In this document: positions 47,903 to 57,900 of the stretch, one piece after another
Position numbering within the stretch: position 1 is the stretch's first letter
Layout of the letters: every line of letters begins with the position of its first letter
Origin: Burkholderiales bacterium
Lineage (GTDB): Bacteria > Pseudomonadota > Gammaproteobacteria > Burkholderiales > Burkholderiaceae_E
Direction of reading: 5' to 3'
Assembly (NCBI GenBank): GCA_027487815.1
Contig: JAIYCW010000067.1
Location: 186,001-250,000, forward strand
Length of the DNA stretch: 64,000 nucleotides
Notes under the pieces: generated by a model
What the model was told of the DNA's origin: nothing
Databases searched by the model: none
Seen by the model: the letters and a program-made list of their open reading frames with translations, nothing else
Translations under genes and position numbers: made by a program

Positions 47903-48727
47903 ATGCCCAGCCCTAATTTCGCGATAGGCGACATCCAGGGCTGTCACCCAAGCCTCAAGGGCTTGCTGAATCTCCTGCCTGGCGATCGAGCCGCCGCGCA
48001 AGTAATTCTGCTGGGCGACCTGGTTAATCGCGGCCCCGATTCGCTGGGTGTTTTGCGCTGGGCATATTCCAATCAAGTTCGCACGGTGCTGGGTAATCAC
48101 GACCTGCACTTGCTTGCCGTGTATGCAGGCCTGCGCAGGCCCTCTCCTGCCGATACTTTGGCCGAGGTGCTAGCTGCCCCCGATGTTGATGAGCTGCTCA
48201 ATTGGCTACGGATGCAGCCGCTTGCTCGTTTTGAACACAACCACTTGTTTGTTCATGCTGGGGTGCTTCCTCAATGGGAGGCGAGCGAGGTGATCAGCTT
48301 GGCTGACGAGGTAGGCCAAGCCTTGAGTGGGCCGAATTGGCGTGAGTTTCTCGCCAACATGTATGGCAATACTCCGACCCAATGGCACAACTCACTAAAA
48401 GATCATGAGCGCCTGCGAGTGATTGTGAATGCGCTCACGCGTTTGCGCTTTTGCACGCCCGAAGGTGAGATGGAGTTTGCTACCAAGGAGGGCCCCGGCG
48501 CCACCCCGGCAGGATACCTGCCCTGGTTCGACATCCCGGGCCGAAAAACCGAGTCCATCACCGTGGTGTTTGGCCATTGGTCGACTCTGGGCTTTATCGA
48601 ACGCCCCAACCTGCTCGGGCTGGATACCGGATGTGTTTGGGGTGGGCAGCTTACTGCTGTGCGGCTCGAAGATCGCGCACGATATCAGGTAGATTGTCCT
48701 CAAGCGGCAATGCCTGGGCCTCGCTGA
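47903..48727 (+). CDS. apaH: Symmetrical diadenosine tetraphosphatase
   Basis: A 274-residue metallophosphatase that splits Ap4A into two ADP. The phosphoesterase motifs are GDIQGC at 9-14, LGDLVNRGPDS, LGNHDLHLLA and VHAGVLPQW, and later FGHWSTLG with GLDTGCVWGG, which is specific to ApaH. The length is normal. It is convergent with plsC, and the last 25 codons of the two genes overlap. Confidence 0.93.
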   Translation: MPSPNFAIGDIQGCHPSLKGLLNLLPGDRAAAQVILLGDLVNRGPDSLGVLRWAYSNQVRTVLGNHDLHLLAVYAGLRRPSPADTLAEVLAAPDVDELLNWLRMQPLARFEHNHLFVHAGVLPQWEASEVISLADEVGQALSGPNWREFLANMYGNTPTQWHNSLKDHERLRVIVNALTRLRFCTPEGEMEFATKEGPGATPAGYLPWFDIPGRKTESITVVFGHWSTLGFIERPNLLGLDTGCVWGGQLTAVRLEDRARYQVDCPQAAMPGPR

Positions 48728-49442
48728 TAGCGCTTCGAAGTTGCTGTGCTATGTCGTGGCGCTTGCTGCCAAGGGCCACCGGAATTGCAGGCAGGCTTTT
48801 CACATGCGCAAGGATGCGCCTGGCTCCAGTCAGCCACCACATGGATTGCACAAAGCTGATGGTTCCGGTGTAGTCGGTCAGAGGTGAAAACGCGCCCCGC
48901 TCGTCGGTGTACTTGAGCGCAAACGGCAACACCGGGCAAGGTGTCCTGACGGCAGCTTCTAGCAAGTTGGCATGGAACGGCAAGAGCCGTTGCCCGTCAC
49001 TGGTTGTGCCTTCCGGAAACACCGCAACCAAACGCCCCCCCTGAACTGCGCCAATGATGGTGTCGATCGCACGATGCACTGCATGACGCTTGCCCCGCTC
49101 AAGAAACAACGTGCCTGCGCGCCTTACCAATGTGCCTACCACGGGCCATGCGGCCACATCCGACTTTGCAACGAACGAGGCCGGGCGCAGAGAATTGATC
49201 ACAAAGATATCGGTCCAGGAAATATGGTTGGCAGCGATCATTCCCGGGCCTTGATGACTCGCGAAATGAGCCTGACCAGTCATCACAATCCGAATACCGA
49301 GCACGCGAACCAGCCAACCCGACCAGACGCGAATCATGGTGTAGCGAAACTTCTGGGTAAGCATGGGGAACAGCACAATGGTGCTGAACAAACCGCCCAG
49401 CAGCAGAATCACAACCAGTGGCAATCGATAAATCCGGCGCAT
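48651..49442 (-). CDS. 1-acyl-sn-glycerol-3-phosphate acyltransferase family protein
   Basis: A 263-residue membrane-associated PlsC-family acyltransferase for phospholipid synthesis. The catalytic NHISWTDI (HX4D) and the glycerophosphate-binding FPEGTTSDG are present, preceded by one or two N-terminal hydrophobic segments (LPLVVILLLGGLFSTIVLF). ATG 49442 gives the membrane segment close to the N-terminus; upstream starts would overlap the pyrX gene. It is the last gene after pyrX and overlaps apaH at its 3' end by 77 bases. Acylation of other lipids (for example ornithine lipid) cannot be excluded. Confidence 0.85.
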   Translation of the reverse strand: MRRIYRLPLVVILLLGGLFSTIVLFPMLTQKFRYTMIRVWSGWLVRVLGIRIVMTGQAHFASHQGPGMIAANHISWTDIFVINSLRPASFVAKSDVAAWPVVGTLVRRAGTLFLERGKRHAVHRAIDTIIGAVQGGRLVAVFPEGTTSDGQRLLPFHANLLEAAVRTPCPVLPFALKYTDERGAFSPLTDYTGTISFVQSMWWLTGARRILAHVKSLPAIPVALGSKRHDIAQQLRSAISEAQALPLEDNLPDIVRDLRAAQQ

Positions 49443-49462
49443 CACTTGCTTGTTAATGTCGT

Positions 49463-50743
49463 TCAGCGTGACTGGTGATAAACAAGTCTGCCATCCACAA
49501 TGGTGGCGCACACACGGCCCTGCACTTCGCGATCCAGATACGGGGAGTGTTGGCCCTGGCTACGCAAGCTCGCTCGCGTCACGATCCAATCCTCGCGTGG
49601 GGCGATGACCGCCCAATCGAGGGTCGGTTTGATACCCAGAATTTCAGCCGGCTTGGAGTGCACACGCTGCAGCCAGTGCTCAGGCGAGCATCCGGTTTCC
49701 TGGGCCCACTTCAAGGACAGGGGCAAGAGCAGTTCGAGCCCTGTGACTCCAGGCTCAGCTTCACCAAAAGGAAGCAACTTGCTGTCGTCGTCCACCGGAG
49801 TGTGATCAGAGCAGATCGCATCAATCGTGCCATCCAGCACCGCTTGGCGCAGGGCATCACGATCGCGCTGGGTACGAAACGGCGGGTCCACCCGGTAGTG
49901 ACTATCAAAAAATCCAATATCGATATCAATCAGATGCAGATGATGTACAGCCACATCCGCGGTCACTGGCAAGCCTTCGCGCTTGGCTTGCCGCACCAAC
50001 TCCACGCCGGCTGCGGAGGACAACCGGCAAAGATGTACCTTGCATCCAGTCGCCCGCACCAGTTCGAAGATTGTGTGCAATGCCACCGTTTCTGCAGCTG
50101 TTGGTACACCCGGCAATCCCAGTCTGGTGGCTACTGCTCCACTGGCTGCAACACCGCCTCTTGCCAGAAACGGATCTTGCGGCTGCAGCCATACGGTAAA
50201 GCCGAAGCTCGATGCATATTGCATCGCGCGCATCAGGGTTTGGGTATCGGTGATCGGCACGCCAGCATGCGAAAAACCGACACATCCCGCTTCAGCCAGC
50301 TCGGCCATCTCAGTGATCACTTCTCCTTTGAGGCCAACAGTAAGCGCCCCCAAAGGATAAAGGTGCGCAGCGCGCAGGTTATGGGCCCGATGCTTCAGCA
50401 TCTCAACCAGGCCCGGCTCATCCAGAGCAGGCTCGGTATCGGGTGGGCAGCTAAGTGAGGTCACACCACCTGCGAGTGCGGCTTGCATTTCAGATTCAAG
50501 GGTCGCTTTGTACTCAAATCCCGGCTCACGCAGGCGCGCGGCAAGATCAACCAACCCAGGGGTCAGCCAACCTTGATCGGCCTGGATCACGTGATCAGCA
50601 ACAAAACCGTCGGGTGCATGATCAATCCCCAACAACCCACCGCCTTGCAGATAGGCCGTGTGGGAAGGGCGGGAGGAATCGGACGCCATCTTGGTGTGGC
50701 CTGCCACCCAACTCAAGCCCTGAACTTCGATTTTTTGATTCAT
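49463..50743 (-). CDS. pyrX: Dihydroorotase-like protein lacking the HxH site (PyrX/PyrC')
   Basis: A 426-residue amidohydrolase-fold protein adjacent to pyrB. In active dihydroorotases the strand after the initial PG(L/F)(I/V)D reads HxH; here it reads PGLVDLAARLREPG with Ala68 and Arg70 in place of the two metal-binding His. Other segments (ICSDHTPV, VTGLELLLP) are conserved. This matches the non-catalytic PyrX/PyrC' proteins that associate with aspartate carbamoyltransferase in pseudomonads and many betaproteobacteria, where they are needed for PyrB assembly. It follows pyrB after 16 bases. A catalytic dihydroorotase must be encoded elsewhere. Confidence 0.85.
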   Translation of the reverse strand: MNQKIEVQGLSWVAGHTKMASDSSRPSHTAYLQGGGLLGIDHAPDGFVADHVIQADQGWLTPGLVDLAARLREPGFEYKATLESEMQAALAGGVTSLSCPPDTEPALDEPGLVEMLKHRAHNLRAAHLYPLGALTVGLKGEVITEMAELAEAGCVGFSHAGVPITDTQTLMRAMQYASSFGFTVWLQPQDPFLARGGVAASGAVATRLGLPGVPTAAETVALHTIFELVRATGCKVHLCRLSSAAGVELVRQAKREGLPVTADVAVHHLHLIDIDIGFFDSHYRVDPPFRTQRDRDALRQAVLDGTIDAICSDHTPVDDDSKLLPFGEAEPGVTGLELLLPLSLKWAQETGCSPEHWLQRVHSKPAEILGIKPTLDWAVIAPREDWIVTRASLRSQGQHSPYLDREVQGRVCATIVDGRLVYHQSR

Positions 50744-50759
50744 CGTTATCCGTGTTGTT

Positions 50760-51731
50760 TCAGTGGGCCGCGAGGATGCTCATCACCGCCATCCGCACCG
50801 CGATACCAAAAGTGACCTGGTCCAGGATCACTGAGCGCGGCCCATCAGCCACTGCCGATTCAATCTCGACGCCTCGATTCATGGGGCCGGGATGCATCAC
50901 GATGCAGTCGGGTTCGGCCATTGCGAGCTTTTCCTCTGTTAGCCCGTAGTGCTTGAAGTACTCCTGAGCTGAGGGAAGCAATGCGCCGCGCATGCGCTCG
51001 CTTTGCAGGCGCAGCATGATGACAACATCGACTCCGCGCAAGCCTTCACGCATGTCGTGATAAACCCGCACGCCCATGTGTTCGAGCCCACCAGGGATCA
51101 GGGTCTTGGGGCCCACCACACGCACTTCAGGCACTCCAAGCGTGGTGAGGGCATGGATATCACTGCGAGCGACGCGTGAGTGCAGCACATCACCCACAAT
51201 GGCGACCCGCAGATTGCTGAAATCTTTCTTGAAATGCCGGATCGTGTACATATCCAGCAAGCCTTGGGTAGGGTGCGCATGGCGACCATCCCCGGCGTTC
51301 ACCACATGCACATGCTCGGCGACATGTTGGGCTATCAAATAAGGTGCACCGCTTGAGGCATGCCGCACCACAAACATGTCCGCCTGCATAGCCGCCAGGT
51401 TATCAATCGTATCGAGCAGAGATTCACCCTTGGCCGCCGATGAGGTGCTGACATTCAAATTGATGACATCTGCGGAGAGGCGTTTGGCTGCAATCTCGAA
51501 GGTCGTGCGCGTACGGGTGCTGTTTTCAAAAAACAGATTGAACACCTGTTTGCCTCGCAGCAAGGGAACCTTCTTCACATCGCGCTCCGATACCCCGACA
51601 AAACTTTGGGCGGTATCGAGAATCTGGGTCACGATGGCCCGCGGCAGGCCTTCAATCGTCAGCAGATGCTGGAGTTCACCGCGTTTGTTGAGCTGGGGAT
51701 GGGATGGCATGGTCGCGTATTCTACCGCCAT
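50760..51731 (-). CDS. pyrB: Aspartate carbamoyltransferase catalytic chain
   Basis: A 323-residue enzyme forming carbamoyl-aspartate in pyrimidine synthesis. The carbamoyl-phosphate site [43 protein letters not shown] and HPGPMNRG are all present. It lies between pyrR and pyrX. The start is unsure: ATG 51731 gives MAVEYATMP, while ATG 51710 ([14 protein letters not shown]) matches the family N-terminus equally well. Confidence 0.95.
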   Translation of the reverse strand: MAVEYATMPSHPQLNKRGELQHLLTIEGLPRAIVTQILDTAQSFVGVSERDVKKVPLLRGKQVFNLFFENSTRTRTTFEIAAKRLSADVINLNVSTSSAAKGESLLDTIDNLAAMQADMFVVRHASSGAPYLIAQHVAEHVHVVNAGDGRHAHPTQGLLDMYTIRHFKKDFSNLRVAIVGDVLHSRVARSDIHALTTLGVPEVRVVGPKTLIPGGLEHMGVRVYHDMREGLRGVDVVIMLRLQSERMRGALLPSAQEYFKHYGLTEEKLAMAEPDCIVMHPGPMNRGVEIESAVADGPRSVILDQVTFGIAVRMAVMSILAAH

Positions 51732-51764
51732 GCCCAGGGGCGGCGCGCCAGACCCTTGCCTGCT

Positions 51765-52307
51765 TCAGGCGAGCTGTTCGGTGGCGAGTTGCAAACGGCC
51801 TTGCGTATCGCGGGAAAGCACAAAGCTTTGACCTTCTGGAGGTTGGAGGCTGCCCCCGCAGAATGTTGCCGCCACAGGCAGCTGCCGCCCACCGCGATCA
51901 ATCAGTACAGCCAGCTCAACCGAGTCGGGGCGGCCAAAATCAAACAGCTCGTTGAGTGCGGCCCGCACGGTGCGGCCGGTGTAAAGGATGTCGTCCACTA
52001 AAAGAATCGAAGCGCCCTGCACTTCACATTGCATATCCGTGGCCTTGAGGTTGCTGCCCAGGGCCCGGCTGGCACCCTGGCTGCTCAAGCTGCGGCCGTA
52101 GTCGTCGCGATGAAAAGCCGAAGACAGGAAGCTGATCGGCGTGCTCAGGCCCAAAGCTTCATGAACCCGCTTCGCAACCCAGGCCCCCCCAGTGTGAATC
52201 CCCACAATCGATAGCTCACGCGGGTGCAGCCTGAGGCTCTCGCGAATTTGGTCAATCAGGTGAGCGAGCAAAGATTCCGCAGTGGGCAAGGAGGCGGGCT
52301 GGGTCAT
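51765..52307 (-). CDS. pyrR: PyrR-like phosphoribosyltransferase
   Basis: A 180-residue PRTase-fold protein. The PRPP-binding loop is LLVDDILYTGRTVRAAL, and the N-terminal GIHTGGAWVAKRV and later VLIDRGGRQLP fit PyrR. Gram-positive PyrR binds pyr mRNA and has uracil phosphoribosyltransferase activity; proteobacterial homologues have less certain roles. Start 52307 (MTQPASL) fits the family better than an upstream start that would overlap ruvX. It is placed directly upstream of pyrB, gap about 33 bases. Confidence 0.9.
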   Translation of the reverse strand: MTQPASLPTAESLLAHLIDQIRESLRLHPRELSIVGIHTGGAWVAKRVHEALGLSTPISFLSSAFHRDDYGRSLSSQGASRALGSNLKATDMQCEVQGASILLVDDILYTGRTVRAALNELFDFGRPDSVELAVLIDRGGRQLPVAATFCGGSLQPPEGQSFVLSRDTQGRLQLATEQLA

Positions 52308-52320
52308 GGTGCAAACTAGG

Positions 52321-52731
52321 TTAAGGGGCGGGCTGGGGTGGCAGTGCAAGCGAATCGAAGTACTGCTGCAAAATCACCGCAGCCGCCTCCGAATCATCAT
52401 CCGACTCTGAACTATACCGCTCATCCACCAAATGAACCGGCAAGTGAAACCGGCCATTGAGCTGCCGCGCGAACCGCTCACAGCGCATGGTCATCTCGTG
52501 TTCGGCGCCATCAGGATGCGTCGGGCGCCCCACCACCAAGGCCTCGGGCTGCCATTCATTGAGAAGTTTGGCGACCTCGTCAAAGCGTCGTTGGGCAATT
52601 TGCGTATCGATGACTTTTAAAGGGCGTGCCTGCCCCAGCAGAGTATTACCTACCGCGACACCGGTGCGGCGGGTACCAAAATCAAACGCTAGGAAGGTTT
52701 GGGCCGCCGACGAGCTGCCGGCCTCAGGCAT
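52321..52731 (-). CDS. ruvX: Holliday-junction resolvase-like protein RuvX (YqgF)
   Basis: A 136-residue RNase H-like protein that in several species processes the 5' end of 16S pre-rRNA; the name comes from a predicted resolvase fold. The motifs [13 protein letters not shown] at the N-terminus (metal-binding Asp), [20 protein letters not shown] (second acidic residue) and the C-terminal [13 protein letters not shown] are present. Its start overlaps the algH stop by eight bases, and pyrR follows after 13 bases. Confidence 0.9.
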   Translation of the reverse strand: MPEAGSSSAAQTFLAFDFGTRRTGVAVGNTLLGQARPLKVIDTQIAQRRFDEVAKLLNEWQPEALVVGRPTHPDGAEHEMTMRCERFARQLNGRFHLPVHLVDERYSSESDDDSEAAAVILQQYFDSLALPPQPAP

Positions 52732-53308
52732 GCCCTGCAGCAGAGGCTAAAAACACCGGGTTGACACCAAGCAAACCAAAAGCCCGCGATAAGCGATCTT
52801 CGGCCGGCACATCAAACATGATGGACACATCAGCAGGAACGGTGAGCCAGGCATTACGGGAAATCTCTTCTTCGAGCTGCCCCGGCCCCCAACCCGAATA
52901 TCCCAGGCTGATCAGCATATGCTCTGGACCATCACCACGAGTGACCGCTTCGAGCACGTCTTTGGATGATGTGAGAGCGATCTCATCGCTTACTGAAATC
53001 GTGGTGCCCCAATCACCGCATGGGCTATGCAAAACGAAACCCCGATCTGTTTGAACCGGGCCGCCGGCGAGCACCATGGCTGATGAGTCAACACTTCGGG
53101 GCAGGCTCAATTCGATTCTGCTAAACAGGCGCGCGAGATTGAGATCAGTAAGCTTGTTGACCACGACGCCCAAGGCTCCGCGGGTGGAATGCTCAGCAAT
53201 AAAAACCAGCGAGCCTTCAAAGTTCCCATCAGCCATGGAGGGCATGGCGATCAGGAAATGATTGGCGAGATGGTCAGCAAAGCTGGCTTCGTATGCGCTC
53301 GTTTTCAT
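52724..53308 (-). CDS. YqgE/AlgH family protein
   Basis: A 194-residue member of the UPF0301/AlgH family. Typical features are [12 protein letters not shown] near the N-terminus, [32 protein letters not shown] and [15 protein letters not shown]. AlgH was linked to alginate regulation in Pseudomonas, but the biochemical role is unknown. It is the first gene of the minus-strand algH-ruvX-pyrR-pyrB-pyrX-plsC series and diverges from the photolyase gene. Confidence 0.92.
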   Translation of the reverse strand: MKTSAYEASFADHLANHFLIAMPSMADGNFEGSLVFIAEHSTRGALGVVVNKLTDLNLARLFSRIELSLPRSVDSSAMVLAGGPVQTDRGFVLHSPCGDWGTTISVSDEIALTSSKDVLEAVTRGDGPEHMLISLGYSGWGPGQLEEEISRNAWLTVPADVSIMFDVPAEDRLSRAFGLLGVNPVFLASAAGHA

Positions 53309-53393
53309 GACTTCATGGTACCAATACCTGAGCCAAATGGAAGAACATTTTCCACACCACTGACAGGGCTGGGCACAATCGTCGGTTGTCTAC

Positions 53394-53407
53394 TGCAAAG
53401 TGTTGCA
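53394..53407. repeat. Short inverted repeat upstream of photolyase
   Basis: TGCAAAGTGTTGCA has 5-bp arms (TGCAA/TTGCA) around AGTG and lies six bases before the photolyase ATG. It could be an operator for a light- or damage-responsive regulator, but its small size allows chance. Confidence 0.25.
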
Positions 53408-53413
53408 CTGTCT

Positions 53414-54913
53414 ATGCCCTCTACTTCCTCGCCGAGTCGCGCTCTTGTCTGGTTCAGGCGCGACCTTCGGTTGCATGACCACCATGCCTTATCAGCAGCG
53501 CTTCAGACCTACGACGAAGTGATCTGCGTATTTGTTTTCGATCGCGCAATTCTTGATCGTCTTGCCACTCGCAGTGACCGGCGTGTGGAGTTCATTTGGC
53601 TGGCTATTGGGCAAATGCATGATGCGTTAGACAAACTCGGTTCGGCCCTGGTAGTTGCGCACGCGCATGCGAGTCAGGCTGTGGTTGATCTAGCATCCGC
53701 GTTCAAAGTCAAAGCGGTGGTGTGCAATCACGATGACGAACCTGACGCGATCGCGAGGGATGCAGAAGTTGCACTTGCGCTTGCGAGCCTGGGATGTAAA
53801 TTTCAGAGCTTCAAGGACCATGTCATTTTCGAGCGCGCCGAAGTGCTCACGGCAATGGGCCAGCCCTTCTCGGTATTCACGCCCTACAAAAATGCTTGGC
53901 TCAAACGTCTTGTGCCCGCCGACTATCAGGCCCACCCGGTGGGTCTTGAGCATAAATGCGCCGAGCGCAATTGGCTGGAAGAAAGCCTGAAGTCATTGCG
54001 CATCCACCCACACTGGCTTGGGCCACCCGCGAGTCTTCAGGCCATTGGATTTGAGCCCACCAATCTGGGGGAACTTGCCATGGGTGTGGGCACCGACGGC
54101 GCGCGTGAGCTGCTGAATGATTTTGTCAAGCGCATGGGGAAATACGGCGAGGCACGTGACTATCCCGCACTGCGCGGGCCCTCCTATCTTTCGGTGCATC
54201 TTCGCTTCGGCACTCTGAGCATTCGCGAGCTTGTTCAACAGGCTCTGGCGGTGCAGAGCACTCAAGCCCAGGATAGTGAAGGCGCGCGGGTCTGGCTTTC
54301 CGAACTGATCTGGCGCGACTTTTATCATCAGGTACTGCACCATCATCCCAGGGTGGTACACCAGGCCTTCAAGCCGGCCTATGACCGTATCCAATGGGAT
54401 GACGATCACGAGCACTTCAACGCATGGTGCGAAGCCCGCACCGGCTACCCATTAGTTGATGCGGCAATGCAGCAGATCAATCGCACCGGCTACATGCACA
54501 ATCGCTTGCGTATGGTCGTCGCATCATTCCTGACCAAGGATCTCGGTGTGGATTGGCGCAAGGGCGAAGCTTACTTTGCACAACATCTGAATGACTTTGA
54601 CCTGGCCGCCAATAATGGCGGCTGGCAATGGGCGGCTTCGTCGGGCTGCGATGCCCAGCCCTACTTTCGAATCTTTAACCCGATCACCCAATCCGAGAAG
54701 TTCGATCCCAAGGGGCAATTCATTCGCCGCTATCTACCGCAGCTCGCGGCGCTCAGCGATAAGGCCATCCACGCGCCCTGGCTCGCCAGCCCGATCGAAC
54801 TCAAAGCGGCTGGAATCAGGATTGGGGAAGATTATCCCGCGCCGATCGTGGATCATGCGCAGGCCCGCACCCGGACTTTGCAACGCTATACGGTTGTAAA
54901 GTCCGAAGTTTGA
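53414..54913 (+). CDS. Deoxyribodipyrimidine photolyase (cryptochrome/photolyase family)
   Basis: A 499-residue FAD enzyme that repairs pyrimidine dimers using light. The antenna domain begins LVWFRRDLRLHDHHAL; the FAD-binding domain shows LRGPSYLSVHLRFGTLS, WRDFYHQVLHHHP, NRTGYMHNRLRMVVASFLTKDL and, near the C-terminus, DFDLAANNGGWQWAASSGCD with FRIFNP. These are class I CPD-photolyase features. ATG 53414 is chosen because the frame upstream is open but overlaps algH and carries no family sequence. The 3' end overlaps the convergent chpA by 28 bases. Confidence 0.92.
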   Translation: MPSTSSPSRALVWFRRDLRLHDHHALSAALQTYDEVICVFVFDRAILDRLATRSDRRVEFIWLAIGQMHDALDKLGSALVVAHAHASQAVVDLASAFKVKAVVCNHDDEPDAIARDAEVALALASLGCKFQSFKDHVIFERAEVLTAMGQPFSVFTPYKNAWLKRLVPADYQAHPVGLEHKCAERNWLEESLKSLRIHPHWLGPPASLQAIGFEPTNLGELAMGVGTDGARELLNDFVKRMGKYGEARDYPALRGPSYLSVHLRFGTLSIRELVQQALAVQSTQAQDSEGARVWLSELIWRDFYHQVLHHHPRVVHQAFKPAYDRIQWDDDHEHFNAWCEARTGYPLVDAAMQQINRTGYMHNRLRMVVASFLTKDLGVDWRKGEAYFAQHLNDFDLAANNGGWQWAASSGCDAQPYFRIFNPITQSEKFDPKGQFIRRYLPQLAALSDKAIHAPWLASPIELKAAGIRIGEDYPAPIVDHAQARTRTLQRYTVVKSEV

Positions 54914-57900
54914 GACAGCCGCTTCTGATCCACGTAGCGTTGAATCAAATGCAGCAACGAGTCTTCGTCATAGGGCTTGCCCAGGAAGTGATTCACGCCG
55001 ATGGACTGCGCAATGCCGCGGTGCTTGTCTCCCGTGCGTGAGCTGATCATGATGATTGGCAATGATGCAAATCGTGGATCAGCACGCAGATTTCGCGCGA
55101 GGTCAAAACCATCCATGCGTGGCATTTCAATATCAAGCAGCATCACATCGGGCCGCTGCTCCTCCAGTTGCCGAAGCGCATCCAACCCGTCTTTGGCCAG
55201 CTGCACCTGATAGCCTTCACGACTCAACAGGCGCTGGGTCACTTTACGCACCGTCACTGAATCATCAACCACCATCACGGTTGGAGGCAGCTCGGCGATG
55301 GCCGCTTGAACCATCGCATCCACATGCGCAAGAGTGTTTGAGTGCAGCGTGTTGGCCAGCTGCAGCGGGTTAATAATCAGCACGATCTCGCCATCGCCCA
55401 GAATGGTTGCTCCCGCCACCCCCGGTACTGCGGCAATCTGCACGCCAACATGCTTGATTACAACTTCCTGATTTCGGCCTACCGCATCCACATGCAAGGC
55501 CACGCGCTCGGTACCAAGCTGCACCACTAGCACGGGAGATTGGTGTTGAGCGGTTGGCGTGGCGTCTTCACCAAGCGTTAAATGTCCGAGGTAATGCACC
55601 GGCACCCGCTCGCTACCATGCACCACATGCCCGGCGCGATGCACTTCTGCCAACTGCTGTGGCTTCATCGGAATCACCTGCTCTATGGCAGAGGTGTTGA
55701 TCGCGTAGTGATGGGTGCCGGCACTCACCAGGGTAACTTGGGCCAATGCCAAAGACAGGGGCAGGCGCACAGTAAATACTGTTCCCATGCCTGCCTCAGT
55801 CTCAATCTCGATACGCCCGCCCAGATCGGTAACGGTAGCGCGTACGACATCCATCCCAACACCGCGGCCAGCCAGCTCGGTCACTTGAGCGGCTGTTGAA
55901 AACCCGGGTGCAAAAATCAGCTGTGCGGTTTCAGCATCGGACAATTCGGCCGAAGCAGAAATCAATCCCTGCTCGATCGCACGCGCACGAATGCGTGGCA
56001 TGTTCAATCCGGCACCGTCATCACTAAATGCCAAGACCACTTCATTGCCCTGTTGCTCGACCCGCAGTCCCAGTTGACCCACTTCCGGTTTGCCGGCGGC
56101 CAGGCGAACTTCACGAGCCTCAATACCATGAGCCACCGAGTTACGCAGCAAATGCTCAATCGGGGCGACCATGCGCTCCAGCACGTTGCGATCCATCTCT
56201 GCGGCTGCTCCAACCACATCCAGATTGACCCGCTTGCCGGCATCTTTTGAAGCCTGACGCACGACGCGGTACAGACGATCCGCCATGGAGCCAAACTGCA
56301 CCATCCGAACCTGCATCAAGTGCTGCTGCAGCTCGCGCATGGATTGACCCTGCCGCTTCAAGTCAGCGGTAGCGGCCTCGAGATTACGGTGTGCATTTTG
56401 CTGCACAGTAGCCACGTCATTGACTGATTCGGCCAACATCCGGGTCAGTTCCTGGAAGCGTGTATAGCGATCAAACTCCAGGGGATCAAAATTGCGATCC
56501 TGATCCTTGTGCTGAGCCAGTTGCGCTTCAATCTGACTCTCGGCCTGGATCTCGACCTCCCGCAATTGGGTGCGCAAGCGATGTACGTTTTCGGTCAGCT
56601 CGCTTAAGGCCTGGCGAATATTGGTCAGCTCATTGTCAAGGCGTGAGCGCGCAATCGAAACCTCACCGGCCTCATTCACGATACGGTCAAGCAAATCAGC
56701 CCGCACTCGCAAAAGATGTGCTGCATGAGCAGTTTGGGGCAGGGCGACTGCCGGTGTTTTTACCACGCTTGCCTGAGCCGTGGCTTGCACTGGTTCGGCA
56801 GGCTGGTGATCCCGTTCGGGCAGTGTGTTCTCATGCACAACGTCAGCACGATCCGTGCCAAGCGAACCAAGTTCAGGAAGTGGCGCGGTATCAGCAAACT
56901 CAGCAGAGCCACTTTGCAGCGCGCTGTTGATGCCTGATATCTCGAGCACCTCTTCAACCGGCATTGGCTCGCCGCTGACCAGGTGCTCGAAATGCACCAT
57001 CACCTTGTCAAAACGTTGAATCAGCTCATCGACCGTCGCGGCGTTGCCTCGACCCAAGGCCAGCAAATCCTCAACTTCGGTTTCCATCTCATGCAAGGTT
57101 TGCCCGAGTCGCATCGCGCCAGCCATGCGCGCGCCACCCTTGACAGTATGCAAGCCACGCATGACCGATTGGCCGAGGCTCATATCGTCTGGCTGCGATT
57201 GCCATTGGGCCAGCTGCTCGCCCACGCCAGGCAATATGTCCTGGGCCTCAACAAAAAAGATCGAAGCCAGCTCCTGATCTATCTCGTCCTTCAATCCGGC
57301 GCTGTCTGCAACCTCAGCTTGAGCGTCCAGGTCAAGTGCGGCCTCGGGAGCATCAAACTTCACCTCGCTTTGCTCTGCGAATTCACTCACGGGCGCTGCC
57401 GCAACAGCCGTGTGACTGCGCATTTGCGCCTGCAGATTGGCCAAATCCACCAACAACACGTCATCAAGCCCGGGCTCTGCTCCGGCTGCAACCTGGTGAA
57501 GCATACGATGCAAGCCGTCGATTGCCGGACGCATCTGGGCAGCAGGTTCGTCACCAACCCATCCGAAACACTCACGCCAAACGTTTAGCGTCTCTTCAAG
57601 TGCAAGGCTCATTGAGCGAACTGACCCCAGGCCAACTAGGGCGCCTGCGCCAGCCAGCGAATGTGCACTGCGCACAGCAGTTTCAATGCTCGCATCGTCA
57701 TTGACTTGACCCACTTCAACAACCTGCTGCATTGCCGAAATGCGGTCCTGTGCTTCCGCCATGAAGATTTCAAACAAGGCACGACTCACACTACGCTCGC
57801 CGATCACCACTTGCGATTCGGCAGGCTGCTCGGTGGCCGGAAGTCCGATCGAGGATGCAAGGAATTCAAGTGGCAGCTCGACTCCGGAGGCCGCATACAG

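Noticed and set aside
49475-50458. 327-codon plus-strand open frame opposite pyrX
   Set aside because: Shadow of a conserved gene on the other strand; no motif.
53189-53413. 75-codon N-terminal extension of the photolyase
   Set aside because: It overlaps algH, contains no photolyase sequence, and the FRRDLRL antenna-domain start follows naturally from ATG 53414.
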